64,000 nt of DNA from Thiobacillus sp. UBA3361 (GTDB taxonomy: Bacteria > Pseudomonadota > Gammaproteobacteria > Burkholderiales > Thiobacillaceae). A program made the translations under genes and the position numbers. Positions 50,340-60,215 of this stretch are shown here, in pieces. Location of the stretch: contig DEQR01000055.1 in NCBI GenBank assembly GCA_002360535.1, forward strand, positions 1 to 64,000, read 5' to 3'. Position 1 is the stretch's first letter. Each line of letters begins with the position of its first letter. The notes under the pieces are model-generated. The model made no database searches, was not told where the DNA came from, and saw nothing but the letters and a program-made list of their open reading frames with translations.

Positions 50340-51506
50340 TCACCATGCCTGGGCTCCGAACATCATCTTGCGGGCGAAAGCCGCCTTAAGGGGCGGGAGG
50401 GCGTCCAGCAGGGCCAGCGCGGCACCGCGCAGGGCGCCGGGCAGCGCGGCATCGCCCAGGAAGGTATCCACCAGCAGATCGGTCATGGCCACGCCGCCGC
50501 CCACGTCCCAGCGGCGGGTGACGTGGTAGCGGTCCAGAAAGCCTTGCCCGCCCAGGTCCTCGCGGCGCGTGTCCAGCAGGAGCTGGGCCAGGTGCCAGGC
50601 GTCGCGCAGGCCCAGGTTGAAGCCCTGGCCGGCCACCGGGTGCAGTGTCTGGGCGGCGTTGCCGATGCGCACCAGACCGGGCCGGTCCGCCTGCCGGCTG
50701 GTGATCAGGCGCAGGGAGAAACCGCCTCGCGTGCCGGCGCGCAGGAACCGGCCCTGGCGGTTACCGAAATGGGCATGCAGACGCACCAGGAAATCCGCCT
50801 CGGGCAGCGCCAGGATGGCCTGCATTTCCGCGCGCGGCCCGGTCCACACCAGGGCATAGTCGTCGTGCAGAGGCAGCAGGGCCATGGGGCCCATGGGCGT
50901 GAAACGTTCGTAGGCCAGGTTTCCGTGGGGCTTTTCGGTGGCCACGGTGCAGACCACCGCGTCGCTGCCGTAGTCCTTCTCCAGACTTTGCACGGCGGGC
51001 AGGCTGCGGCCGCCGTCGGCCAGGACGATGAGCCGCGCACTCAGCTCCCGGTCGCTGCCGGCCTGCCGGTAGCTGACCAGCCCGCAACCGGCGGCGGGCC
51101 GCGCCGCCTGCACCTGCGCGCCGGTCTCCAGCCGCGCCGGACCGCCCACCAGGCCACCGGCCATGGCCTGATACAGGTCGCCGTATTCCACCGTGCAGCC
51201 CAGGGCCGGCACACCGGCCTCCGCGGCCGTGAGCAGGACCTCTCCCGGCCCGCCCCGCTGTGAAACGTGGATGCGGGTGATGGGCGTGGACCGATCCTCC
51301 AGGCTGCCCCAGACACCCAGCCGCCGCAGGATCAGTCGGGTGCCCTCCGACAGTGCGATGGCTCGCGGGTCGCTGCGCACCGGCTCGGTCCGTGCCTCCA
51401 GCAGGGTCACGGACAGGTCGCTTTCGGCCAGGGCCAGGGCCAGGGCTGCGCCCACAGGGCCGCCGCCGACAATAGCGATATCCACATGTCCCACATGTTC
51501 AGGCAT
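50340..51506 (-). CDS. ubiH: UbiH-like 2-octaprenyl-6-methoxyphenol hydroxylase
   Basis: Hydroxylates the ubiquinone precursor ring. ATG 51506 has GGAGG upstream; the longer upstream frame has no support. FAD motif IAIVGGGPVGAALALALA, DG motif VLADGGRSLPAV, and the diagnostic GNAAQTLHPVAGQGFNLGLRD (the NAAQ variant is typical of UbiH). 388 residues. It lies between pepP and the second flavin monooxygenase, an order that matches the pepP-ubiH-visC group of enterics. Confidence 0.9.
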   Translation of the reverse strand: MPEHVGHVDIAIVGGGPVGAALALALAESDLSVTLLEARTEPVRSDPRAIALSEGTRLILRRLGVWGSLEDRSTPITRIHVSQRGGPGEVLLTAAEAGVPALGCTVEYGDLYQAMAGGLVGGPARLETGAQVQAARPAAGCGLVSYRQAGSDRELSARLIVLADGGRSLPAVQSLEKDYGSDAVVCTVATEKPHGNLAYERFTPMGPMALLPLHDDYALVWTGPRAEMQAILALPEADFLVRLHAHFGNRQGRFLRAGTRGGFSLRLITSRQADRPGLVRIGNAAQTLHPVAGQGFNLGLRDAWHLAQLLLDTRREDLGGQGFLDRYHVTRRWDVGGGVAMTDLLVDTFLGDAALPGALRGAALALLDALPPLKAAFARKMMFGAQAW

Positions 51507-51595
51507 TGCACCTCCGTTCCGGCCTCGTCCACGTCGGCGGCCGGCGACAACTCGCAACCGGTCGCACCGCCCGGGCCGCGGCGATTTCGCCATGC

Positions 51596-52909
51596 TCAGC
51601 CATGCCGCATCAATTCCTCGATCTCGGTCACCGTCTTGGGGGCCGCTTCGGTCAGTACCCGGCAGCCGGCCTCGGTGACCAGCACGTCGTCCTCGATGCG
51701 GATGCCGATGTTCCACAGGGCCTCGGGCACGTCGTCCGCCGGACGGATGTAAATGCCGGGCTCCACGGTCAGGGTCATGCCCGGCACGAAGGGCCGCCAT
51801 TGCCCGTTCAGCTTGTATTCGCCCGCGTCGTGCACGTCCCGCCCGAGCCAGTGGCCGGTGCGATGCATGTAGAAGCGCTTGTAAGCCTCCCGCTCGATGA
51901 GGCCATCGACGTCCCCGGCCAGCAGTTTCAGGTCCACCATGCCCTGGGTGAGCAGCCGCAACGCGGCCTCGTGGGGGGCATTCCAGGCATTGCCGGGTCG
52001 CACCGCCCCGATGGCCGCCGCCTGGGCGGCCAGGACGAGCTGGTAGGCATCCCGCTGGGCCGGCTCGAAGCGACCGCTGACCGGGAAGGTACGGGTGATG
52101 TCGGCGGCGTAGCCCGCGAACTCGCCGGCGGCGTCGATGAGCAGCAGATCGCCGGCGTTGAGGGGCTGGTCGTTGGCCACGTAATGCAGCACGCAGGCAT
52201 GCGCGCCGCCGGCCACGATGGGCGGATAGGCGGGCGCGGCACAGCCGCCGGCGCGGAACACGCGCAGCAGTTCCGCCTCGACCTCGTACTCGTGCAGACC
52301 GGGGCGACAGACGGCCATGGCTTGGCGGTGGGCGACGGCGGAGACCGCGGCGGCCCGGTCCATAAGTTCGATCTCGTAGGCGTCCTTGATGAGCCGCATC
52401 TCGTCCAGCATGGCGCGCGCATCAACGATCCGGGACGGCGCGGTCACGCCGGTGCGGGCCTTGCCGCGTACCGCGTTGAGCCAACCCATGACGCGGCCGT
52501 CCCAGGCCGGGTCGTCGCCCAGCAGGTAGTGGAGTACCGGCCGGTCGGCCAGCAGCTCGGACATTCTTTCGTCCAGCTCCGCCACCGGCCGGGCCTCGTC
52601 GAAGCCGAAGCGGGCGGCGGCCGCCTCGGGGCCGAACCGGAAACCGTCCCAGACCTCCCGTTCCTCGTTTTTCTCGCGGCAGAACAGGAACTGCCGGGGG
52701 GTGTCCCCGGCCACCAGCACCAGCACCGCCTCCGGCTCGGGGAAGGCGCTCAGGTAATGGAAATAGCTGTCGTAACGGTAGGGATGGTGGGTGTCGCGGT
52801 TGCGGACGCGCTCCGGGGCGGTGGACAGGACCATCACCCCATCGCCCATTGCCGCCAGCACACGCTGACGTCTCCGCCGGGCCGCCTCGATGGCCTGCTC
52901 CAGACTCAC
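51596..52909 (-). CDS. pepP: Xaa-Pro aminopeptidase PepP
   Basis: Removes N-terminal residues preceding proline. A GTG at 52909 with AGGAGGG upstream starts a 437-residue protein. The N-terminal AMP_N domain (RNRDTHHPYRYDSYFHYLSAF-like segment, ~30-160) precedes the pita-bread M24 fold. Two-metal ligands: Asp pair in LLIDAAGEFAGYAADITR, His in TGHWLGRDVHD, Glu in TVEPGIYI and in IGIRIEDDVLV. It follows murU by 79 bases and precedes ubiH by 89 bases. Confidence 0.94.
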   Translation of the reverse strand: MSLEQAIEAARRRRQRVLAAMGDGVMVLSTAPERVRNRDTHHPYRYDSYFHYLSAFPEPEAVLVLVAGDTPRQFLFCREKNEEREVWDGFRFGPEAAAARFGFDEARPVAELDERMSELLADRPVLHYLLGDDPAWDGRVMGWLNAVRGKARTGVTAPSRIVDARAMLDEMRLIKDAYEIELMDRAAAVSAVAHRQAMAVCRPGLHEYEVEAELLRVFRAGGCAAPAYPPIVAGGAHACVLHYVANDQPLNAGDLLLIDAAGEFAGYAADITRTFPVSGRFEPAQRDAYQLVLAAQAAAIGAVRPGNAWNAPHEAALRLLTQGMVDLKLLAGDVDGLIEREAYKRFYMHRTGHWLGRDVHDAGEYKLNGQWRPFVPGMTLTVEPGIYIRPADDVPEALWNIGIRIEDDVLVTEAGCRVLTEAAPKTVTEIEELMRHG

Positions 52910-52988
52910 TGGACGACCCTCCTGTCGCTGCGCGACCCCCTCCCCAGGAGAGGAAGCGCGCTCCCTACGGACGGCCGGGCGGGAGCGC

Positions 52989-53732
52989 TCATGCGGCCAG
53001 TTCCCTGCCGCACAGCTCGGCATCCAGCTCGGCCAGGCGCTGCGGGGTGCCAACATCCTCCCAGCGGCCGCGGAAATGCTCGCCGGTGACCCGCCCTTCC
53101 ATCATGGAGGCCTTGAGCAGCGGGGCCAGGGCGGCCTTGTCGCCGGGACGTACGGAGGCGAACAGCTCGGGCCGGTAGCAGGCGATGCCCGAGAACGTGA
53201 GGCGTGCGGCCTGGGGGGCGAGGGGTGCGGTGACTTGTCCGCCGTGCAGCACGAAATCCCCCTGGGGATGGTGGGGCGGGTTGTCCACCAGGACCAGATG
53301 GGCCAGGCGGCGGGCGTTGCCGGCCATGTTCCGCAGCACCGGCAGCAGTCGCCCGTAGTCGAATTCGGTATAGACATCGCCGTTGGTCACCAGGAAGGGT
53401 GCGCCGCCCAGCAGGTGCAGGGCCTTGGCGATGCCGCCCGCGGTCTCCAGGGGCACCCCTTCGTCGGACCAGGCGATGCTAACCCCATGGCCGCCGCCGT
53501 CGCCCAGACGCTCCTCGATCTGCCGGCCCAGGTGGGCGTGGTTGATTACCAGCTCAGCGATGCCCGCCGCCCGCAGGCGCTCGATCTGCCAGACGATGAG
53601 CGGCTTGCCGCCCGCCGGCAGGAGCGGTTTGGGGGTGTGCTCGGTGAGTGGGCGCATGCGCTCGCCGAAGCCGGCGGCGAGGATCATCGCCCTGAACGAT
53701 TGCGTGGCCGGCTGAGGGGGCTGGGTCGGCAT
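52989..53732 (-). CDS. murU: N-acetylmuramate alpha-1-phosphate uridylyltransferase MurU
   Basis: Forms UDP-MurNAc in the cell-wall recycling bypass. Nucleotidyltransferase motif MILAAGFGERMRPLTEHTPK (the GxGxRxxPLT...PK signature), then ADH-like PLIVWQIERL, TNGDVYTEFD with the metal-binding Asp, and WEDVGTPQRL near the C-terminus. 247 residues from ATG 53732. It begins one base after the amgK stop, so they are coupled. AmgK supplies MurNAc-1-phosphate. An alternative start is at the MILAAG Met. Confidence 0.92.
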   Translation of the reverse strand: MPTQPPQPATQSFRAMILAAGFGERMRPLTEHTPKPLLPAGGKPLIVWQIERLRAAGIAELVINHAHLGRQIEERLGDGGGHGVSIAWSDEGVPLETAGGIAKALHLLGGAPFLVTNGDVYTEFDYGRLLPVLRNMAGNARRLAHLVLVDNPPHHPQGDFVLHGGQVTAPLAPQAARLTFSGIACYRPELFASVRPGDKAALAPLLKASMMEGRVTGEHFRGRWEDVGTPQRLAELDAELCGRELAA

Positions 53733-53733
53733 G

Positions 53734-54729
53734 TCAGAAGGTGTAGCCCACCTGGGCCTGGCGGTTTTCCAGACCATCCAGCAGGCGCAGGAAGGGATGC
53801 AACTCGACGTAGCGCTCGCAGGCGCGGCGCAGGTAGTGCATCACCAAAGGCATGTCCTTCAGATAGCCGTCCTTGCCGTCGCGGTGGAACAGGCGGGCGA
53901 AGATGCCCAGCACCTTGATGTGCCGCTGCACGCCCATCCATTCGAAATCGCGGTAAAAGGCGCCGAAGTCGCCGTGCACCGGCAGGCCGGCCCGGCGCGC
54001 CGCCTCCCAGTAGCGGATGCACCAGTCCAGCACCCGCTCCTCGTCCCAGGCGATGTAGGCATCCTTGTAAATGGAGACCAGGTCGTAGGTGATGGGGCCA
54101 TAGACCGCATCCTGGAAATCGACGATGCCCGGATTGTCGGTCTCGGTGACCATCAGGTTGCGCGAATGCCAGTCGCGGTGCACGTACACCCTCGGCTGCG
54201 CCAGGTTGTTTTCCAGCACGGCCCGGAAGCTGTCCTCCATCACCTGCGTCCGCTCCGCGTCAAGCTCGACGTTCAGGTGCCTGGCCAGGTACCAGTCGGG
54301 GAACAGGCGCATCTCGCGCATCAGCAACTCGGCGTCGTAATCCGGCAGTTCGCCGGCCCGGCTGGCAAGCTGTATGTTCACAAGGGCGGTGTTGGCGTCC
54401 CGGTACAGGCGGTCGGCCGTGGCATCGTTCAGGGCCGTCAGATAGGTGGTGGAGCCCAGGTCGGACAGCAGCAGGAAGCCCTCATCCAGGTTCTCGGCCA
54501 GGACTTCCGGCGTATTCACCCCGGCGGCGCGGAACAGGCGATCGACATGCAGCCAGGGCCGGCAATCCTCGTGGCTGGGAGGCGCGTCCATGACCACCTG
54601 GCTGCCGGCGGCGGTGGTGACCCGGAAATAGCGGCGGAAGCTGGCGTCGGCGGAGGCGGGCGACAGATCCAGCACGGGCTCGGGCAGCACGGCCGCCACC
54701 CAGTCCCGCAAGCGTTGCAGACGTTCCAC
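53734..54729 (-). CDS. amgK: N-acetylmuramate/N-acetylglucosamine kinase AmgK
   Basis: Anomeric kinase of the MurNAc recycling pathway, of the aminoglycoside phosphotransferase fold. 331 residues with LLLSDLGSTTYL (nucleotide-binding region), VYVHRDWHSRNLM (catalytic loop with HRDxHxxN) and GIVDFQDAVYGPITYDLVS (the DFQD metal motif). It is first gene of a minus-strand run amgK-murU-pepP-ubiH-ubi paralogue-dsbC, divergent from lptD across 51 bases. That lptD/amgK/murU arrangement is conserved in many gamma- and betaproteobacteria. Confidence 0.93.
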   Translation of the reverse strand: MERLQRLRDWVAAVLPEPVLDLSPASADASFRRYFRVTTAAGSQVVMDAPPSHEDCRPWLHVDRLFRAAGVNTPEVLAENLDEGFLLLSDLGSTTYLTALNDATADRLYRDANTALVNIQLASRAGELPDYDAELLMREMRLFPDWYLARHLNVELDAERTQVMEDSFRAVLENNLAQPRVYVHRDWHSRNLMVTETDNPGIVDFQDAVYGPITYDLVSIYKDAYIAWDEERVLDWCIRYWEAARRAGLPVHGDFGAFYRDFEWMGVQRHIKVLGIFARLFHRDGKDGYLKDMPLVMHYLRRACERYVELHPFLRLLDGLENRQAQVGYTF

Positions 54730-54780
54730 GGATATAATCGGCGCGATTCGAAGGCCATCATCTTATCACCCGCCCCGCTC

Positions 54781-57051
54781 ATGTCGTCCCGCCGACTCCT
54801 GCTCGTGCCCTTATGCCTGGTGGCCATCGCGCACGAAGGTCTGGCGGCCCAGCCCCTACCCCTGAAGACCACCGGCGAACTCGCGCCCGAAAAGGGCAAG
54901 CCGGCCGCCCGGCAGCAGCCCATGTTCTTCGAGGCGGACCGTTTCGAGGGCTACCCGGACCGGGAGATCACCGCCGAAGGGCAGGTGAGCATGCGCCAGC
55001 TGGACCAGCGGATCGAGGCCGACTGGATTCGCTACCGGCGTGACGGCGACCGCCTGGAGGCACGCGGCAACGTGCGTTTCGACGAGCCCAACCGCAGCGT
55101 GACCGCCGACCGTCTGCAACTGCGTCTGGCCGATCACCTGGGCGAGATGGAAGGCGTTCGTTACAACTTCAAGACCAGCCAGGGCCTGCCCGCCCAAGGC
55201 ATCGCGGAACGCATCGGCCTGCAAGGGCGGGACCGCTACGACCTGAAGTCGGCCACCTATTCCACCTGCCCGGCGGACAAGCAGGACTGGGTGCTGCGCA
55301 CCGAGCAACTGGAGCTGGACTACATCAGCAGCGTCGGCAGCGCCCGCAAGGTGCGGGTGGAATACCTGGATACGCCCATCCTGTATGCCCCCTGGATGGA
55401 CTTCTCCCTGGACGACAAGCGCAAGAGCGGTTTCCTGACCCCGGCCTACGGCGTATCCGACCTGCGCGGCGTGGAACTGATCGCGCCCTGGTACTGGAAC
55501 ATCGCCCCCAACCAGGACGCCACCTTCACGCCCCGCCTGATGACCCGGCGCGGATTACAGCTCGGCGCCGAATACCGCTACCTGCAACCGCACTACAACG
55601 GCGACCTGTTGGTGGAGGTGCTGCCCGAGGACCGGGTGAAGAACGCCACCCGCGCGCGGGGGGTGCTGAGACATGACCACGTGTTCAATGACCGCCTGAG
55701 CGGCAACCTGCGTCTGGAAGATGTCTCCGACGACACCTACTTTTCCGACCTATCGGCCCTGGTCGGCGACACCTCGCGGGTCAACCTTCCCCGCGAGGCC
55801 GGCCTCACCTACCGGGGCAATTGGTGGACCGCCAGCGGACGCGTGCAGACCTACCAGACCCTGCAGGACCCCAACGCCGCGGCCATCGTGCCGCCCTATC
55901 ACCGGGTACCTCAGATCACCTTCAACGGCCAACGCAAGGATGAACCCTTCGCCGGCCTGAACCTGGACGTATCCGGCGAATTTGTGCGCTACGACCACGA
56001 CACCAACCAGCGTGTTCAGGGCCAGCGCCTGCACCTCTACCCCAGCCTCAGCCAGACCTGGCAGAACAGCTTCGCCAACCTGACCCCCAAGCTGGGCTGG
56101 TATCTGACCCGTTACGACCTGGACGACAGCAGCCGCGCCCTGCCCGACAGTCTGGCCGCGGCACCCGCTGGCGGGTTCACCAGCCAGACCCGTAGCATGC
56201 CGGTGTTCAGCCTGGACAGCCAGGTGTTCATGGAGCGGGAATGGTCCTGGCGCGGGCGGGGTTTCCTGCAAACGCTGGAACCGCGCGCTTATTACGTCTA
56301 TATCCCGAAACGGAGCCAGGCCGACATCCCGGTCTTCGACAGCGGCCTGGCCGACCTGTCCCTCTCCCAGCTCTTCTCGGAAAACCAGTACACCAGCGTC
56401 GATCGCATCAACGATGCCAACCAGCTCACCCTGGCGGTGACCAGCCGCTTCCTGGAGCCATCCAGCGGCGTGGAACGGCTGCAGGTCATCGTCGGCCAGC
56501 GCTACTACTTCGCCGACCAGCGCGTCACCCTGCCCGGCGGCGCGGTGCGGGGCGGCGACAGCACCGACCTGCTGGCCCATGTCTCCGGCCAGATCAACAG
56601 CCGGGTACGCGTCCTGGGCGGCATCCAGTTCAACACCGACGACGGCGACACGGTGAAGGCCAACCTGGGCTACGCCTACCGGGACGGCAGGGGCAAGCTG
56701 TTCAACGCCGATTACCGCTTCACCAACGACAAATACGCCGCCGGCGTCGATCAGTTGGATTTTTCCTGGCAATGGCCGCTCAAACCTCAGTGGTACGGTG
56801 TCGGCCGCGTCAACTACTCGTTCCAGGAAAGCCGTCTGGTGGAAGGTCTGCTGGGCTTCGAGTACAACCCGGGCTGCTGGTCGCTGCGCGGTGTCATACA
56901 GCGCCTGGCCACCAGCGAGGCCGAGGCGAGTAATGCCTTCTTCCTGCAACTGGAGCTGCGCGGCCTGACCAAGCTGGGCCCCAATCCCCTGGAAATCCTG
57001 AAACGGAGCATCCCTGGTTATGCAAAGAGCGATGATTTCGATCTGCCGTAA
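54781..57051 (+). CDS. lptD: LPS-assembly protein LptD
   Basis: Outer-membrane channel that inserts lipopolysaccharide with LptE. ATG 54781 yields a signal peptide (LLLVPLCLVAIAHEGLAA). The N-terminal LptA/OstA-like beta-taco domain (~45-170) includes FFEADRFEGYPDREITAEG; the large barrel (~200-756) begins VRVEYLDTPILYAPWMDF and DDKRKSGFLTPAYG. Two Cys (in YSTCPADKQ and the late NPGCWSLRG) fit the inter-domain disulfides, fewer than the four of E. coli. The frame continues upstream through the amgK region, but only as antisense. The surA start lies inside its end by 32 bases. Confidence 0.95.
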   Translation: MSSRRLLLVPLCLVAIAHEGLAAQPLPLKTTGELAPEKGKPAARQQPMFFEADRFEGYPDREITAEGQVSMRQLDQRIEADWIRYRRDGDRLEARGNVRFDEPNRSVTADRLQLRLADHLGEMEGVRYNFKTSQGLPAQGIAERIGLQGRDRYDLKSATYSTCPADKQDWVLRTEQLELDYISSVGSARKVRVEYLDTPILYAPWMDFSLDDKRKSGFLTPAYGVSDLRGVELIAPWYWNIAPNQDATFTPRLMTRRGLQLGAEYRYLQPHYNGDLLVEVLPEDRVKNATRARGVLRHDHVFNDRLSGNLRLEDVSDDTYFSDLSALVGDTSRVNLPREAGLTYRGNWWTASGRVQTYQTLQDPNAAAIVPPYHRVPQITFNGQRKDEPFAGLNLDVSGEFVRYDHDTNQRVQGQRLHLYPSLSQTWQNSFANLTPKLGWYLTRYDLDDSSRALPDSLAAAPAGGFTSQTRSMPVFSLDSQVFMEREWSWRGRGFLQTLEPRAYYVYIPKRSQADIPVFDSGLADLSLSQLFSENQYTSVDRINDANQLTLAVTSRFLEPSSGVERLQVIVGQRYYFADQRVTLPGGAVRGGDSTDLLAHVSGQINSRVRVLGGIQFNTDDGDTVKANLGYAYRDGRGKLFNADYRFTNDKYAAGVDQLDFSWQWPLKPQWYGVGRVNYSFQESRLVEGLLGFEYNPGCWSLRGVIQRLATSEAEASNAFFLQLELRGLTKLGPNPLEILKRSIPGYAKSDDFDLP

Positions 57052-58333
57052 GCTGTCCGGCACCGCCGTCCTGGCCGCCCTGGTCCTGCACGCCGGTCCC
57101 GCCGCCACCGCACCCCTGCCCGTCGATCGCATCGTGGCGGTAGTCAACAACGGCGTCATCACCGAGCACGAACTACGCAGCCGACTGGACAACACCCTGC
57201 GCCAGCTGGAACGCCAGAAGACCCCCCTGCCCCCGCGCGGCCTGCTGGAAAAACAGGTGCTGGAACGCATGATCACCGAGCGCGTCCTGGTGCAGATGGC
57301 AGAGGACACCAACATTCGATTCGAGGGACCGCAACTGGACCGGGCCCTGGCGCGCATCGCCCAGCAGAACAACCTGAGCCCGGAGCAGTTTCGCGCCGCC
57401 CTGGAAAAGGAAGGCACCGACTACAACGCATTCCGCAATCAGATCCGTGAGGAGATGATGATCTCGCGCCTGCGCGAGCGCGACGTGGAGAGCCGGATCA
57501 CCGTCACCGACGCGGAGATCGACAACTATCTGGCCAACCCGGCCGCCGAATCCGGCCAGCAGACCGAATACCGGCTGGCCCACATCCTCGTCCTGGCGCC
57601 GGAAGGGGCCAGCCCGGAACAGCTGGAGGCGACTCGCGCCAAGGCCGAGAAGGCCTACGCCGAATTACAGGCCGGAGCCGATTTCCGGCAGGTGTCGGCC
57701 AGCTACTCAGACACCCAGAATGCCCTGCAGGGCGGCGATCTGGGCTGGCGCAGCCTGGCCCAGCTGCCCACCCTGTTCGCCGTGGCGGTCAAGGACATTA
57801 AACGGGGCGGCTACAGCCCGGTGCTGAAGAGTGCCAACGGCTTCCACATCCTCAAGCTCGCCGACCTGCGCGGCAAGGACGTGGCCCTGGTCGTCACCCA
57901 GACTCACGCCCGCCACATCCTGGTCAAGCTCAACGAAGTGGTGACCGACAACGACGCCCGCAACCGCCTGCAACAGCTCAAGGAACGCATCGAAAACGGC
58001 GCCGACTTCGCCGAGCTGGCCAAGCTCCATTCCGACGACCTGTCGGCCAGCAAAGGGGGCGACCTGGGCTGGCTCAGCCCCGGCGACACGGTGCCCCAGT
58101 TCGAGCGGGTCATGGATGCCCTCAAGCCGGGCGAACTCTCCGAACCCATCGCCTCCCCCTTCGGCTGGCACCTCATCCAGGTACTGGAGCGGCGCGAGCA
58201 GGACGTCACCCAGGAACGCCGCCGTTTCGAGGCACGCCAGGCGATCCGCAACCGCAAGGCCGAGGAGGCCTTCGAGGATTGGATCCGCCAGGCCCGCGAC
58301 CGGGCCTACGTGGAATACCGGCTCGAAGAGTGA
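57020..58333 (+). CDS. surA: Periplasmic chaperone/peptidyl-prolyl isomerase SurA
   Basis: Helps fold and deliver outer-membrane proteins such as LptD. Signal peptide (AVLAALVLHAGPAATA), SurA N-terminal chaperone domain (PVDRIVAVVNNGVITEHEL...), and two parvulin domains (~175-280 and ~285-390, each with the AHILV or HARHILVKL start and a GGDLGW motif), then the C-terminal helix. 437 residues. Begins within the lptD end and its stop overlaps the pdxA GTG (GTGA), so the four-gene set lptD-surA-pdxA-rsmA is coupled. A later ATG at 57032 is possible. Confidence 0.95.
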   Translation: MQRAMISICRKLSGTAVLAALVLHAGPAATAPLPVDRIVAVVNNGVITEHELRSRLDNTLRQLERQKTPLPPRGLLEKQVLERMITERVLVQMAEDTNIRFEGPQLDRALARIAQQNNLSPEQFRAALEKEGTDYNAFRNQIREEMMISRLRERDVESRITVTDAEIDNYLANPAAESGQQTEYRLAHILVLAPEGASPEQLEATRAKAEKAYAELQAGADFRQVSASYSDTQNALQGGDLGWRSLAQLPTLFAVAVKDIKRGGYSPVLKSANGFHILKLADLRGKDVALVVTQTHARHILVKLNEVVTDNDARNRLQQLKERIENGADFAELAKLHSDDLSASKGGDLGWLSPGDTVPQFERVMDALKPGELSEPIASPFGWHLIQVLERREQDVTQERRRFEARQAIRNRKAEEAFEDWIRQARDRAYVEYRLEE

Positions 58334-59373
58334 GGCGTGAGGCGTCTCCCCCGCCCCTCGTCCTCACCGCGGGCGAACCCGCCGGTATCGGCCCTGACCT
58401 GGGCGTCTTGCTGGCCCAATCGCCAGCGCCGGAGATCCCCGTCGTTTTGCTCGCCAACCGGGACTGCCTGGCCGGGCGGGCCGAAGCGCTCGGTCTGCCC
58501 CTGACACTACCCGACTACGTTCCCGGCGGGACCGCGGCGCCCGTCAGCCTGCTCGACCTGCCCCTGAGTGTGCCGGCCGTGGCCGGCCGGCTTGATCCCC
58601 GCAACGCCGCTGGTGTCCTGGCCGGACTCGATCGCGCCGTGGCGGGCTGCCGGTCCGGCGAGTTCTCCGCCCTGGTCACCGGCCCCATGCACAAGGGGGT
58701 GATCAATGACGCCGGCATCCCCTTCACCGGTCACACCGAATATCTCGCGGAACTCACCGGCACGCCGCGCGTGGTGATGATGCTCGCCGGTCCCCTCGCC
58801 CCCCTCGACGCCCTGGCCCCGCCCCGCCCGCTGCGCGTTGCCCTGGCCACCACCCACCTGCCCTTGCGCGCGGTGGCGGACGCCATCACCCGCGCCGGCC
58901 TGGCCGACACCCTGCTGATCCTGCACCGGGCATTGGTGGCGGACTTCGGCATCCCGCGGCCGCGCATCCTGGTGGCCGGCCTCAACCCCCACGCCGGCGA
59001 AGGCGGCCACCTGGGGCGGGAAGAGATCGAGGTCATCGAACCGGTGCTGCGCGACCTGCGCGCGCGCGGCCTGGACCTGGCCGGTCCCCTGCCGGCGGAT
59101 ACCCTGTTCCAGCGCCGCCTATTGGAACAGGCCGACGCCGTGCTGGCCATGTACCACGACCAGGGCCTGCCGGTACTCAAGCACGCCACTTTCGGCGAGG
59201 GCGTCAACATCACCCTGGGCCTGCCCATCATCCGCACCTCCGTCGATCACGGCACGGCGCTGGAGCTGGCCGGCGGCGGCCGAGTCCATGACGGCAGCCA
59301 GCGCGCCGCCTTGTCCCAGGCCTGGGATATGGCGCGGCACAGGTCGCAAGGCACGGGGAACAGGGAACACTAG
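58330..59373 (+). CDS. pdxA: 4-hydroxythreonine-4-phosphate dehydrogenase PdxA
   Basis: NAD-dependent enzyme of pyridoxal-phosphate synthesis. GTG 58330 overlaps the surA stop. Motifs: LVLTAGEPAGIGPDL at the start, LVTGPMHKGVIND, PFTGHTEYLAEL, ATTHLPLRAVADAI, NPHAGEGGHLGREE, and MYHDQGLPVLKHATFGEGVNITLGLPIIRTSVDHGTA in parts, which carry the three zinc His residues. 347 residues; the tail GTGNREH reads through a short AC-GGGAACA spacer repeat. rsmA starts 3 bases later. Confidence 0.94.
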   Translation: MRREASPPPLVLTAGEPAGIGPDLGVLLAQSPAPEIPVVLLANRDCLAGRAEALGLPLTLPDYVPGGTAAPVSLLDLPLSVPAVAGRLDPRNAAGVLAGLDRAVAGCRSGEFSALVTGPMHKGVINDAGIPFTGHTEYLAELTGTPRVVMMLAGPLAPLDALAPPRPLRVALATTHLPLRAVADAITRAGLADTLLILHRALVADFGIPRPRILVAGLNPHAGEGGHLGREEIEVIEPVLRDLRARGLDLAGPLPADTLFQRRLLEQADAVLAMYHDQGLPVLKHATFGEGVNITLGLPIIRTSVDHGTALELAGGGRVHDGSQRAALSQAWDMARHRSQGTGNREH

Positions 59374-59376
59374 GCC

Positions 59377-60141
59377 ATGGAACAGGGTCACCGTCCGCGC
59401 AAACAATTCGGCCAACATTTCCTGCACGATCCGGGCGTGCTGGCACGCATCGTCGCCGCCATCCGCCCCCAGGCGGGCGACCGTATGGTGGAGATCGGTC
59501 CCGGCCTGGGGGCGCTGACCCGTCCCCTGCTGGCGCACCTGGATCACCTGCACGTGGTGGAGCTGGACCGGGACCTGGCCAGCCGGCTGCGTATGGACTT
59601 CCCGCCCGAACACCTGACGGTGCACGAGACGGACGTGTTGCGTTTCGACTTCGGCCCCCTGGGGGACGGCCTGCGGGTGGTGGGCAACCTGCCCTACAAC
59701 ATCTCCACCCCCATCCTGTTCCACCTGGCCGGTTACGCCGACCGCATCCGCGACATGCACTTCATGCTCCAGAAAGAAGTGGTGGACCGCATGGCCGCCC
59801 GCCCCGCCACTGCCGACTACGGGCGGCTGACGGTCATGCTCCAGGCGCGCTTCGACGTGGAAAAGCTGTTCAACGTGCCGCCCGGCTGCTTCAGCCCGCC
59901 CCCCAAGGTGGACTCCGCCGTGGTGCGGCTCATCCCCCTGCCCGGAGAGCGGCTCCTCTACCGGGACGAGAAACGCTTCGCCGAAATCGTCGCCCGTGCC
60001 TTCGGCCAGCGCCGCAAGACCCTGCGCAATACCTTGAAGGGATTGATCGACGAGGCCGCATTCCAGCAGGCGGGTATCGACCCCGGCCGGCGCGGGGAGA
60101 CACTCGACATCCGCGAATTCGTCGCCCTGGCCAACGCTTGA
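59377..60141 (+). CDS. rsmA: 16S rRNA dimethyladenosine transferase RsmA (KsgA)
   Basis: Dimethylates two adenosines in the 3' hairpin of 16S rRNA. 254 residues with RKQFGQHFLHD at the N-terminus, SAM motif VEIGPGLGALTRPLL, VVELDRDLA, and the catalytic NLPYNISTPILFHL, then PPPKVDSAVVRLIP and the C-terminal QRRKTLRNTL. Last gene of the lptD-surA-pdxA-rsmA set. The modA gene follows 123 bases later, with a stem-loop in between. Confidence 0.96.
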   Translation: MEQGHRPRKQFGQHFLHDPGVLARIVAAIRPQAGDRMVEIGPGLGALTRPLLAHLDHLHVVELDRDLASRLRMDFPPEHLTVHETDVLRFDFGPLGDGLRVVGNLPYNISTPILFHLAGYADRIRDMHFMLQKEVVDRMAARPATADYGRLTVMLQARFDVEKLFNVPPGCFSPPPKVDSAVVRLIPLPGERLLYRDEKRFAEIVARAFGQRRKTLRNTLKGLIDEAAFQQAGIDPGRRGETLDIREFVALANA

Positions 60142-60215
60142 TTGGTTCCGATGCCCCTCGATCGAGCGTCGAGCGCTTCGCCACCGCCATGATGGCGCAG
60201 ATCGAGATGACGGAA

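Noticed and set aside
53731..54780. Open frame in phase with lptD running 350 codons upstream across amgK
   Set aside because: It is antisense to well-supported amgK, and lptD has a clear signal peptide at 54781.
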